A stretch of 11,800 bases of DNA from an uncultured Verrucomicrobiota bacterium (GTDB taxonomy: Bacteria > Verrucomicrobiota > Kiritimatiellia > RFP12 > UBA1067). Shown here in pieces: positions 5,327-11,800 of the stretch. The notes beneath the pieces are model-generated. The model was not told where the DNA came from, did not search any database, and worked only from the letters and a program-made list of their open reading frames with translations. The first letter of the stretch is position 1. Every line of letters starts with the position of its first letter. The stretch lies in NCBI GenBank assembly GCA_945613785.1, contig CALZAJ010000030.1, positions 1 to 11,800 on the forward strand. Reading direction: 5' to 3'. The translations under genes and the position numbers were made by a program.

Positions 5327-6922
5327 TCAGCGCCTTGCGCGGAATCGACGGAGATTGCGGAGTGCGTCGGGCATGAGGACGAGCGAAAAGACGCCATAGA
5401 CGGCCATGCCGCAGAAGACGAGGGTGCCGAGACTCAGGACGGACCCGATGCGCAAGCCGAAGCGAGAGAAGAAATCGGCCGAATACGGACGGAGGACATA
5501 CAGCACCACGCCCATCGCCACGGACGAAACCAGCACCTTGGCCACGGGGCGGACGCACGAGGAGAGTCCGAGCGGACCGTTCTTGCGGCGCGCCGCCGAG
5601 ACCAGGATTGCGCACCCGACGCACGCACAGAAGACGGTTGAAGCGGCCAGGCCGACGTGACGCCATTCGACCGGCAGCAACCAGACGGCGAGGATGTTCA
5701 GCGTCGCGTTCACGACGACGGTCGCCGTCGAGACGTAAAGCGGCGTCTTCATGTCGTTCTGCGCCTGGAACCAGGGGACGAGCGACTTCTGGAAGCCGAA
5801 GAAGCCGAGACCAAGCGAATAGACCGCGACGGCACGGGAGACGCGCACAGTCGCAAGGGAATCAAAGTCTCCGCCCTCGTAGATGACCTGGGTAATCTCG
5901 GGCGCGAGCACGAAGAGTCCGGCCGCGGCCGGGAGCATGACGAACATCAGGGAGCGGACGGATCCCGAAAGCGCCGCGCGAGCGCCGTCGAAGTCGTTCT
6001 TCGAGAAGAGACCTGCGAACGTCGGCAGGAGAACCGTACCGAAGGCGACGCCGATGATGCCGAGCGGAAGGTCCATCAGACGCTCGGCATAGCCGATGAC
6101 GCCGGCCGCCCATTCGCTCGCGACCTGGGCGAGGAACTGGTCGAGCATGTAGTTGATCTGGATTGCGCCCGCACCGATGGCCGCAACGCCGATGTTGCGC
6201 CAGACGAGCCGGACCTTCGGATCGGTCCAACCCGAGAAGCTCAGCCGCGGCGAGACGCCGGCACGGGCCATGCACCAGAGCATGAAGACCATCTGGATTC
6301 CGCCGGCGACGAGAATCGCCATCGCGACGCGGTGGATGCGCTGGTCGAGACGCAGTTCGGGAAAGAACGAGATCCAACCGAGGATACCGATCCAACAGAT
6401 ATTGTGCAGACACGGCATGAAGCTGGAGGCCTTGAAGCGTCCGAGCGAATTGAGCACCCCCATGCCGAAGGCCGCGCCGCAGATGAAGATCATGTAGGGC
6501 AGGAGCGTCTTCACGAGGCGGATCGTCAGCAGGAACCGATAGGACTCCTCGCCCTTGATGCCGAGCTCGGCGCGATAGTGGACGATCGTCTCGAGTCCGC
6601 CCATGCAGAGGAGCACGATTGACCCGAGCATCAGGAGGACCATCGTCATCACGGCCCGTGCGAGCTTCGCCGCCTTCTCAATCGATTCGGCCTCGACCTC
6701 GCCCTTGAAGACGGGCACGAAGGCCGCCGTGAGGGCCCCTTCGCCGAAGAGCTTGCGCGCCATGTTGGGAATGGCGAAGGCGAGGGTGAAGGCGCTCTGC
6801 TCGATGTCGGCGCCAATGCGACGGGACTGAAGCATCTCGCGGACGAGACCGAGCACGCGGGACAGCGCCGTGAAGGCGCCGACCGTGAAGACGTGGGAGA
6901 GAATGCCCTTCTGGCCGGCCAT
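5327..6922 (-). CDS. murJ: Lipid II flippase MurJ (MviN)
   Basis: 531 residues, the size of MurJ, with about 14 hydrophobic helices of the MOP exporter fold. MurJ moves lipid II across the inner membrane so that peptidoglycan can be polymerised outside. The N-terminal signature is clear: AFTALSRVLGLVREM at 16-30 carries Arg22 and Arg28, and the second motif FAIPNMARKLFGEGALTAAF at 49-68 carries Arg56. These have the same spacing as the essential arginines 18, 24 and 52 of E. coli MurJ. The C-terminus is short and basic (RRFRARR). The ATG at 6922 comes one base after the lpxK stop (TGA-C-ATG) with no Shine-Dalgarno, so it is translated as the last gene of the rng-lptD-lpxK-murJ operon. No convincing terminator follows in the 115 bp before mutS, so read-through into mutS is possible. 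Confidence 0.95.
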   Translation of the reverse strand: MAGQKGILSHVFTVGAFTALSRVLGLVREMLQSRRIGADIEQSAFTLAFAIPNMARKLFGEGALTAAFVPVFKGEVEAESIEKAAKLARAVMTMVLLMLGSIVLLCMGGLETIVHYRAELGIKGEESYRFLLTIRLVKTLLPYMIFICGAAFGMGVLNSLGRFKASSFMPCLHNICWIGILGWISFFPELRLDQRIHRVAMAILVAGGIQMVFMLWCMARAGVSPRLSFSGWTDPKVRLVWRNIGVAAIGAGAIQINYMLDQFLAQVASEWAAGVIGYAERLMDLPLGIIGVAFGTVLLPTFAGLFSKNDFDGARAALSGSVRSLMFVMLPAAAGLFVLAPEITQVIYEGGDFDSLATVRVSRAVAVYSLGLGFFGFQKSLVPWFQAQNDMKTPLYVSTATVVVNATLNILAVWLLPVEWRHVGLAASTVFCACVGCAILVSAARRKNGPLGLSSCVRPVAKVLVSSVAMGVVLYVLRPYSADFFSRFGLRIGSVLSLGTLVFCGMAVYGVFSLVLMPDALRNLRRFRARR

Positions 6923-6923
6923 G

Positions 6924-8093
6924 TCAGGTGCGGAAGCAGATGCGGTTGATAATGTCCTGGAAGCTCTCGCGGCCGCGCAGGATCTCGATGGCGATGCGCA
7001 GATAGAGACAGCGCACGGGAGAGGTCTCGAAACGCGGGAAGCGGACGGCGTCCTTCTCCGTCGTCACCAGCGCGTCCGCCCCCATGTCCGCGGTGCGGTT
7101 GAGGGCGTAGAGGATCTCCGACGAATCGTAGCTGTGATGGTCGGCGTAGCGTTCGCACCAGACCACTTTCGCACCGAGATGGCGGAGCGAGTTCTCGAAG
7201 CCCTTCGGGGACGCGATGCCGGAAAGCGTGCAGGTCGTCTTGCCCTCGAGCCAGGTGAGCGGAAACTCCTCGCGGCTCCAGACGTCCTTGAGGGACTTCG
7301 GGGCGTGGGTGCACTCGACGATCTCGGCCGTCTTGTTGTACTTGCGGATCTCCTGGACGACCGCGCTGACATCGCCGCGGCATTTGGTCAGGAAGATGAT
7401 GTCGGCGCGCTTGAGGTGGCGGACCGGTTCGCGGAGGATGCCGCGGGGGAGCATATTGCCGTTGCCGAAGGGATTCGTGGAGTCGACGAGCACGACCTCG
7501 ATCGAATGCTTGAGCTTCTGGTACTGGAAGCCGTCGTCCAGGATGATCGTGTCGCAGCCCAGTCGCTTGATCGCGTAGCGTCCGGCCTTCACGCGGTCAC
7601 GGTCGACGACCACGGCGACGCCGGGGAGGTTCGAGGCGAGCATGTAGGGCTCGTCGCCGCCGGTCGCGGAGTCCAGCAGGACGTGCTTGCCGTCGGAGAC
7701 GACGAGCGGCGGACTGATGACGTCCGTGAAGAGGCGTTGCCACCACGGCGCTTCCTTGCGGCGATAACCGCGCGAGAGGATCGCGACCTTGCGTCCCTCG
7801 GCGGCCAGCGTACGCGCGAAGATCTCGGTCACGGGCGTCTTGCCCGTGCCGCCCGCCGTGACATTGCCGATCGAGATGACCTGGATGCCCAGCGGATGGC
7901 GGCGTTTGAGGCCGACGCGGTAGAGGAAATAGCGGAGCGCGACGATTGCCGCGAAAATGCAGCTGATTCCCTTCAGGATCGCCAGGAGGAAGCGGACGCC
8001 GCCGGGCTGTCCCTGGTCGGCGCCCTTCTCCTGGATGATCTTGACGAGCTGGTTCTCAAGCCGCTCGATGCCACTCTGTCGTGCCTTGCGCAT
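6924..8093 (-). CDS. lpxK: Tetraacyldisaccharide 4'-kinase LpxK
   Basis: 389 residues. LpxK phosphorylates the 4' position of the tetraacyl-disaccharide-1-phosphate to make lipid IVA, at the cytoplasmic face of the inner membrane. Visible motifs: one membrane helix at ~34-60, an atypical-start P-loop GNVTAGGTGKTP at 76-87, LSRGYRRK at 106-113, GDEPYMLA at 146-153, DRDR at 164-167 and DDGFQ at 186-190. All nucleotide-binding motifs are intact. The ~30-residue charged N-terminal segment before the helix is longer than in E. coli LpxK and resembles LpxK of the Verrucomicrobiota/Lentisphaerota group from memory. The ATG at 8093 overlaps the lptD stop by one base (TGATG), which points to coupled translation; no Shine-Dalgarno is present. 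Confidence 0.96.
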   Translation of the reverse strand: MRKARQSGIERLENQLVKIIQEKGADQGQPGGVRFLLAILKGISCIFAAIVALRYFLYRVGLKRRHPLGIQVISIGNVTAGGTGKTPVTEIFARTLAAEGRKVAILSRGYRRKEAPWWQRLFTDVISPPLVVSDGKHVLLDSATGGDEPYMLASNLPGVAVVVDRDRVKAGRYAIKRLGCDTIILDDGFQYQKLKHSIEVVLVDSTNPFGNGNMLPRGILREPVRHLKRADIIFLTKCRGDVSAVVQEIRKYNKTAEIVECTHAPKSLKDVWSREEFPLTWLEGKTTCTLSGIASPKGFENSLRHLGAKVVWCERYADHHSYDSSEILYALNRTADMGADALVTTEKDAVRFPRFETSPVRCLYLRIAIEILRGRESFQDIINRICFRT

Positions 8094-10318
8094 CAGAAGG
8101 CCGAGCCGCTGCCGGGCCCGAGGGCGCGGAGATAGAGATAGACGCCGAAGCGCCAGTTGTCATCGGCACGCGAGCCGTCGATGCGCTCGTAGTCGTTCTC
8201 GTACGAGAAGGAGAAGCGGAGGCCGAGGCAGTCCGTGCGGAGGTCGATCCAGCTGCCGATCTCGTCGAGCTCGTCTTCACGGCAGTCCCAGCGGACGAAC
8301 GGCCCCCACGCGAGCATGTCGCAGAGCTCATGTTCGACGCCGACTTCGAGGAAGCCGAAGCGCGCCCAGTTGAAGTCCTCGTTGCGGACGACCTTGGAAT
8401 CATACGGCGTGGAAGCGTAGTCCCACGAACGATGGTCGCGTCCGAAGTAGTTCGCATAGTAGGAGAACTTCTCGTTGAGTTTCTGACGCCAGGCGACGCT
8501 CGCGTAGGCGACCGTCTCCTCCTCGGTGTCGTATTCGACGCGGGCCGAGAGCGCGGTGCCGTCGGTCGGCATCCAGCGGGCACGGACGCCCGGGACCACG
8601 TAACCGGCGTTCTTGCCGTAATTGGGATCGGCAGGATCGCGGGAAAGGCGATGGTAGCGTCCGCCCTCGGTCCATTCCGTGTCGTTGAGCTGGACGGACG
8701 CATAGACGTCGACGTCGACGACCGTGCGGAGGCGTCCCTGATCGTTCAGCTTGCGGAACGCGTTGCGGATGCCGGGCGTCACGCCGTACCACGAATACGG
8801 GAGATTGCGGCTGCGGCCCGCGAACTGGTCGAGCCAGTCGCGCGAGGCGTCGAGCGAGTCGAAAACGTAGGGACGGCGTCCATGGCCGAGTCCGTCATAG
8901 TGGGCCTCCTGGGCGAGGAAGTCGACATACGGCTCGAGCAGGTGCTGCCAGCTCTCGTCGAGCCAGGCCGTGCCGCGGGCGCTGAAGGTGGCGCCGCCTT
9001 CAACGATCGTGCGAAGCGCGTCACCCGCCTGTCCGGCGCGTCCGTAGCCGTCGAGGTTCTCGTAGCCCGTCTCATCCCAGTACGTCGCACGCACGCCGAC
9101 CCGCGGAACGACGGACAGGACGTCCGCGACCTTGAACGGCAGCGTCAGACGATGATAGGTGTCGGCGCGGAAGGTCTGATAGTCGGCCCACTCGCCGGGC
9201 GCGTAACGGTACGGAGCCGAGGTGTGCGAGGTACCGCGCTTGGCGTAGTTGCGGTTGAGGAAGCCGAGACGGGACTCCGATTCGTAGTTGAGCGGGAGGC
9301 CGAAGACGGACTGCGGCGCCACATCGAAGTAGGCCTCGGGGAGACGCGCGGTGCCGCCGTAGAAGTCGTTGACCGGACCCGACACGCTGACGCCGAAGCC
9401 CAGCGGATTCTCCGCGTGCTCCCACGCCAGTTCGTTGCCGTCATGACCGATGAAGCGGTTGGAGCCGCCGAACAAGCCGTCCCGAAGGAAGTCGCGACGG
9501 AAATACGAGTCGCTGTAATAGGCGCCCTTCACGCGGACGACGTCACGTTCGCCCTGCCAGGCGTGACGGAGCATCAGTCCGTAACGTTCGTCGGGGACCT
9601 TGCTGCCCCAGTTCTCGTACCGCCAGTTGCGGCCGGACGACCAATGGTGGTCGTAGGTGTCCGCATCTTGATCCCACGCATAGTAGACCTTGAACTTGCC
9701 GCGGCCGAAATCCCCGAGCTGCCAGTCCAACGACTGGCCGATGGCGATGCCGTTCTCCGAGCGGAGGTCGAAGCGCGACGCGCCGGAGAGGCCGAACTCG
9801 CCAGGCCCGAAGCTGCCGTAGAGATTGTAGACGAACTTGGTGAGGAGGTAGGCGCCCCAGCGGCTCGTGTAGCCAGGCGTCACGCGCCAGCCGTAGTCCG
9901 TCTCAAGGGGCTGATACCAGTAAGGCACCCACATCACCGGCACGCCGAAGGCGTAGAGCGTCATGTCCGTCGCCTCGACGTGGTCGTGATCCTTGTAGGT
10001 GATGTTACCGGAGGCCTTCCAATGCAGACAGCCGGACTCGTTCGTACAGGTCGTGAGCGAGGTCGGACCCGCAAAGCGATACTCGTCGCCCCGGCGTTCG
10101 ACCAGTTCGCCCAGCAGGCAGACGGGAGCCGGGCGGGAGCCCTTCTTCCCCGAGCCGATGGGGGACGTGACGGCCTTGACGTGCCCGGTCGCGACGACTG
10201 TTCCGGTGATGTTGTCGGCGGCCATGCGGTCAGCAGAGACCTTGAGCGAGGTCGTGGACGTGCCGGCGAAGACGACTGCGGCCGAAAAGGCCGTCAGGGC
10301 GAGGAAGGATTTCTTCAT
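8093..10318 (-). CDS. lptD: LPS-assembly outer membrane protein LptD-like
   Basis: 741 residues. LptD is the beta-barrel that, with LptE, receives LPS from the periplasmic bridge and inserts it in the outer membrane. A signal peptide (MKK then a hydrophobic stretch, likely cut after Ala18) is followed by a short OstA-like beta-jellyroll region (~25-125: LKVSADRMAADNITGTVVATG ... ASGNITYK ... VEATDMTLYAF). The family's entry to the barrel, PVMWVPYWYQPL then GWRVTPGY, is at ~127-150. The rest alternates in aromatic-rich strands typical of a large barrel and ends in strands around FSFSYENDY and FGVYLYLRAL. Six cysteines lie in two clusters (67, 91, 97 and 666, 679, 697), echoing the inter-domain disulfides of LptD. 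It overlaps rng by 4 bp (ATGA) and lpxK by 1 bp. I recognise it by motifs, since sequence identity in this family is low. Confidence 0.85.
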   Translation of the reverse strand: MKKSFLALTAFSAAVVFAGTSTTSLKVSADRMAADNITGTVVATGHVKAVTSPIGSGKKGSRPAPVCLLGELVERRGDEYRFAGPTSLTTCTNESGCLHWKASGNITYKDHDHVEATDMTLYAFGVPVMWVPYWYQPLETDYGWRVTPGYTSRWGAYLLTKFVYNLYGSFGPGEFGLSGASRFDLRSENGIAIGQSLDWQLGDFGRGKFKVYYAWDQDADTYDHHWSSGRNWRYENWGSKVPDERYGLMLRHAWQGERDVVRVKGAYYSDSYFRRDFLRDGLFGGSNRFIGHDGNELAWEHAENPLGFGVSVSGPVNDFYGGTARLPEAYFDVAPQSVFGLPLNYESESRLGFLNRNYAKRGTSHTSAPYRYAPGEWADYQTFRADTYHRLTLPFKVADVLSVVPRVGVRATYWDETGYENLDGYGRAGQAGDALRTIVEGGATFSARGTAWLDESWQHLLEPYVDFLAQEAHYDGLGHGRRPYVFDSLDASRDWLDQFAGRSRNLPYSWYGVTPGIRNAFRKLNDQGRLRTVVDVDVYASVQLNDTEWTEGGRYHRLSRDPADPNYGKNAGYVVPGVRARWMPTDGTALSARVEYDTEEETVAYASVAWRQKLNEKFSYYANYFGRDHRSWDYASTPYDSKVVRNEDFNWARFGFLEVGVEHELCDMLAWGPFVRWDCREDELDEIGSWIDLRTDCLGLRFSFSYENDYERIDGSRADDNWRFGVYLYLRALGPGSGSAF

Positions 10319-11800
10319 GACTGAGAGTATAGCACTTGCGAGGTGGCCGCGTCCAGTATCTGGAAGGACTCGGGATGACGGTGGAGTTCGGACACGAACG
10401 TGAGGCGGGTCTCGTACTCGTTCTGGAGTTCGGCGAGGATCTTCGAGTCCTCGGTGCGCAGACGCTGCATCACCTGAGGCGCGATGATGATCTTCGGCTC
10501 GAACGGCTTCTTGTCGACCGCGGCCTTCTTGAAGAGCGTGATGAGACGGCGCTGGATCTCGATCGAGATCGCCATCGGCGACTTGACGACGCCATGGCCC
10601 TGGCAGTACGGACAGGTCGAGGTGAGACGCGAGAGGATCGACTGGTCCTGACGCTGACGGGACATCTCGAGGAGTCCGAGTTCCGAGATCTGCAGCACGT
10701 TGGTACGGGCGCGGTCACGCTTGAGCGCGGTCTTGAGCGCCTTGTACACCTGGTTCTGGTGCTTGCGGGACTTCATGTCGATGAGGTCGAGCACGACGAG
10801 TCCGCCGATGTTGCGAAGGCGCAACTGACGCGCGACTTCGTCAACGGCCTCGAGGTTCACCTCGAGAATCGCGTCCTCCTGCGAGCCCTTGCCCTTGTAG
10901 TGACCCGTGTTGACGTCGACGGCAATCAGGGCCTCGGTCTCGTCGATGACGAGGTAGCCGCCCGACTTGAGCGGGACCTGACGCGAGAACGCCTCGGAGA
11001 GCTGACGCTCGAGCCCGTAGTGGTCGAAGATGCAGGAGTCGCCGTCGTAACGGCGGATCTTCGCCTTCGCGCGACGGGAGATACGTCCGGTGACCTCGCG
11101 CATCTCATTGAAGCTCTTCTCGTCGTCGATGATGATCGCATCGACGTCCTCCGTGAGCCAGTCGCGGACGACGCGCTCGCAGAGTCCCGGTTCCTGGAAG
11201 ATGCAGCACGGCGTCCTGAGACGCTTCGTGTTGACCTGCATCTCGTTCCAGACGGAGAGGAGATTGCGGAGGTCGCGGGCGAAGGCGCGCGCGCTGGCGC
11301 CGGCGCCGACGGTACGGACGACGAGGCCGACGTTGTCGGGCAGCGGAAGCTTGTCGAGGATCTTCTTCAGGCGCTGACGCTCCTTGGCGTCGCCGATCTT
11401 CTTGGACACGCCGCGGATGCGGGTGCCCGGCATCATGACGAGATAGCGGCCGGGGATCGAGAGGTTCGCGGTGACGCGCGGACCCTTCGTGGAGATCGGT
11501 CCCTTGGTGACCTGGACGATGATCTCGGAACCCGGCGGAAAGCGCTTGGCAATCTCAGCGTCGGAGAGGCGGTTCGACTTGCGTCCGCCCTTGCTGCCCT
11601 TCCCGTGCTGGGGTTCGTCATCGTCATCCAGAAGCGCGTCCGCATCGGGGGTCATGTCCCAGTAGTGCAGAAACGCGTTCTTGGAGAGTCCGATGTCGAC
11701 GAAGGCCGCCTGCAGGTCGTTCTCCAGGTTCTGGACGCGGCCCTTGAACACGCTGCCGACGAGACGCTCCTCTTCGGGGTGCTCCACCATGTATTCCTCG
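10315..11800 (-). CDS. rng: Ribonuclease E/G family endoribonuclease (5' end beyond window)
   Basis: 495 codons are visible with the stop at 10315-10317; the frame stays open to the right edge, and by comparison with E. coli RNase E about 24 more N-terminal residues lie outside. Counting from an internal Met at 11790, the S1 domain is LVGSVFKGRV (10-19) plus AAFVDIG (28-34), interrupted by a charged insert at ~46-80 with DDDD and lysine/glycine runs. The DNase I-like catalytic part has IAVDVNTG with Asp292 and GGLVVLDLIDM with Asp335, exactly 43 residues apart as are Asp303 and Asp346 in E. coli RNase E. CPYC at 393-396 is the zinc-link. The C-terminus ends soon after, without the long degradosome scaffold of RNase E, so RNase G-like is the better label. 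It cleaves single-stranded RNA in rRNA maturation and mRNA decay. It overlaps lptD by 4 bp. Confidence 0.93.
   Translation of the reverse strand, partial: EEYMVEHPEEERLVGSVFKGRVQNLENDLQAAFVDIGLSKNAFLHYWDMTPDADALLDDDDEPQHGKGSKGGRKSNRLSDAEIAKRFPPGSEIIVQVTKGPISTKGPRVTANLSIPGRYLVMMPGTRIRGVSKKIGDAKERQRLKKILDKLPLPDNVGLVVRTVGAGASARAFARDLRNLLSVWNEMQVNTKRLRTPCCIFQEPGLCERVVRDWLTEDVDAIIIDDEKSFNEMREVTGRISRRAKAKIRRYDGDSCIFDHYGLERQLSEAFSRQVPLKSGGYLVIDETEALIAVDVNTGHYKGKGSQEDAILEVNLEAVDEVARQLRLRNIGGLVVLDLIDMKSRKHQNQVYKALKTALKRDRARTNVLQISELGLLEMSRQRQDQSILSRLTSTCPYCQGHGVVKSPMAISIEIQRRLITLFKKAAVDKKPFEPKIIIAPQVMQRLRTEDSKILAELQNEYETRLTFVSELHRHPESFQILDAATSQVLYSQS

Noticed and set aside
8081..10324. A 747-codon open frame on the plus strand, antisense to lptD, and similar long plus-strand frames at 2182-4146, 4468-5376, 5657-6622 and 6870-8135
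   Set aside because: They mirror real minus-strand genes with recognised motifs. Their translations are rich in R, E, D, A, V and G with no recognisable domain, as expected from the reverse frame of G+C-rich coding DNA with few stop codons.

Overview
The window holds mostly housekeeping genes of a Gram-negative, lipopolysaccharide-making bacterium. Every gene I can support lies on the minus strand. LptD and LpxK imply an asymmetric outer membrane. The LpxK N-terminus (an amphipathic segment and a membrane helix before the P-loop) and the general character of the RNase E/G protein remind me of the Verrucomicrobiota/Kiritimatiellota/Lentisphaerota group. That placement comes from memory of protein families and is tentative. 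None of the core start codons has a Shine-Dalgarno sequence, which also fits a lineage that initiates translation largely without one.

Layout in coordinate order. (1) Positions 1-1010 are visibly more AT-rich than the rest and look like accessory DNA next to a tRNA gene: a helix-turn-helix remnant (51-305) behind an imperfect three-copy repeat (311-374), and a 154-residue protein (373-837) that has its own promoter and a GGAG ribosome binding site. (2) Positions 1011-1464 are a tRNA transcription unit read right to left: an A/T-rich UP-like element, a strong promoter, tRNA-Gly(GCC), tRNA-Lys(CTT), tRNA-Phe(GAA), then a hairpin terminator. (3) Positions 1462-2514 encode a GHKL-type ATPase of unknown role, preceded by a 7-bp tandem repeat. 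(4) Positions 2568-5211 are mutS followed by xseB, transcribed from an extended -10 promoter placed so close to the mutS ATG that the mRNA should be leaderless. (5) Positions 5327-11800 are an envelope operon, rng-lptD-lpxK-murJ, with junctions of 4 bp overlap, 1 bp overlap and 1 bp gap. rng runs off the right edge.

How the genes work together. LpxK completes the lipid A core in the inner membrane and LptD inserts finished LPS into the outer membrane. MurJ flips lipid II for peptidoglycan. RNase E/G, the first visible gene of this operon, may influence processing of the shared transcript. MutS (mismatch recognition) and XseB (small subunit of exonuclease VII, one of the nucleases that can act in mismatch excision) form a DNA-repair pair; mutL and xseA are not in the window.

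I find no convincing complete new system. The best leads are the accessory protein at 373-837, whose C-terminal motif pattern I associate with domains on TIR-type immune proteins, the short GHKL ATPase beside the tRNA cluster, the leaderless mutS architecture and the short repeats.
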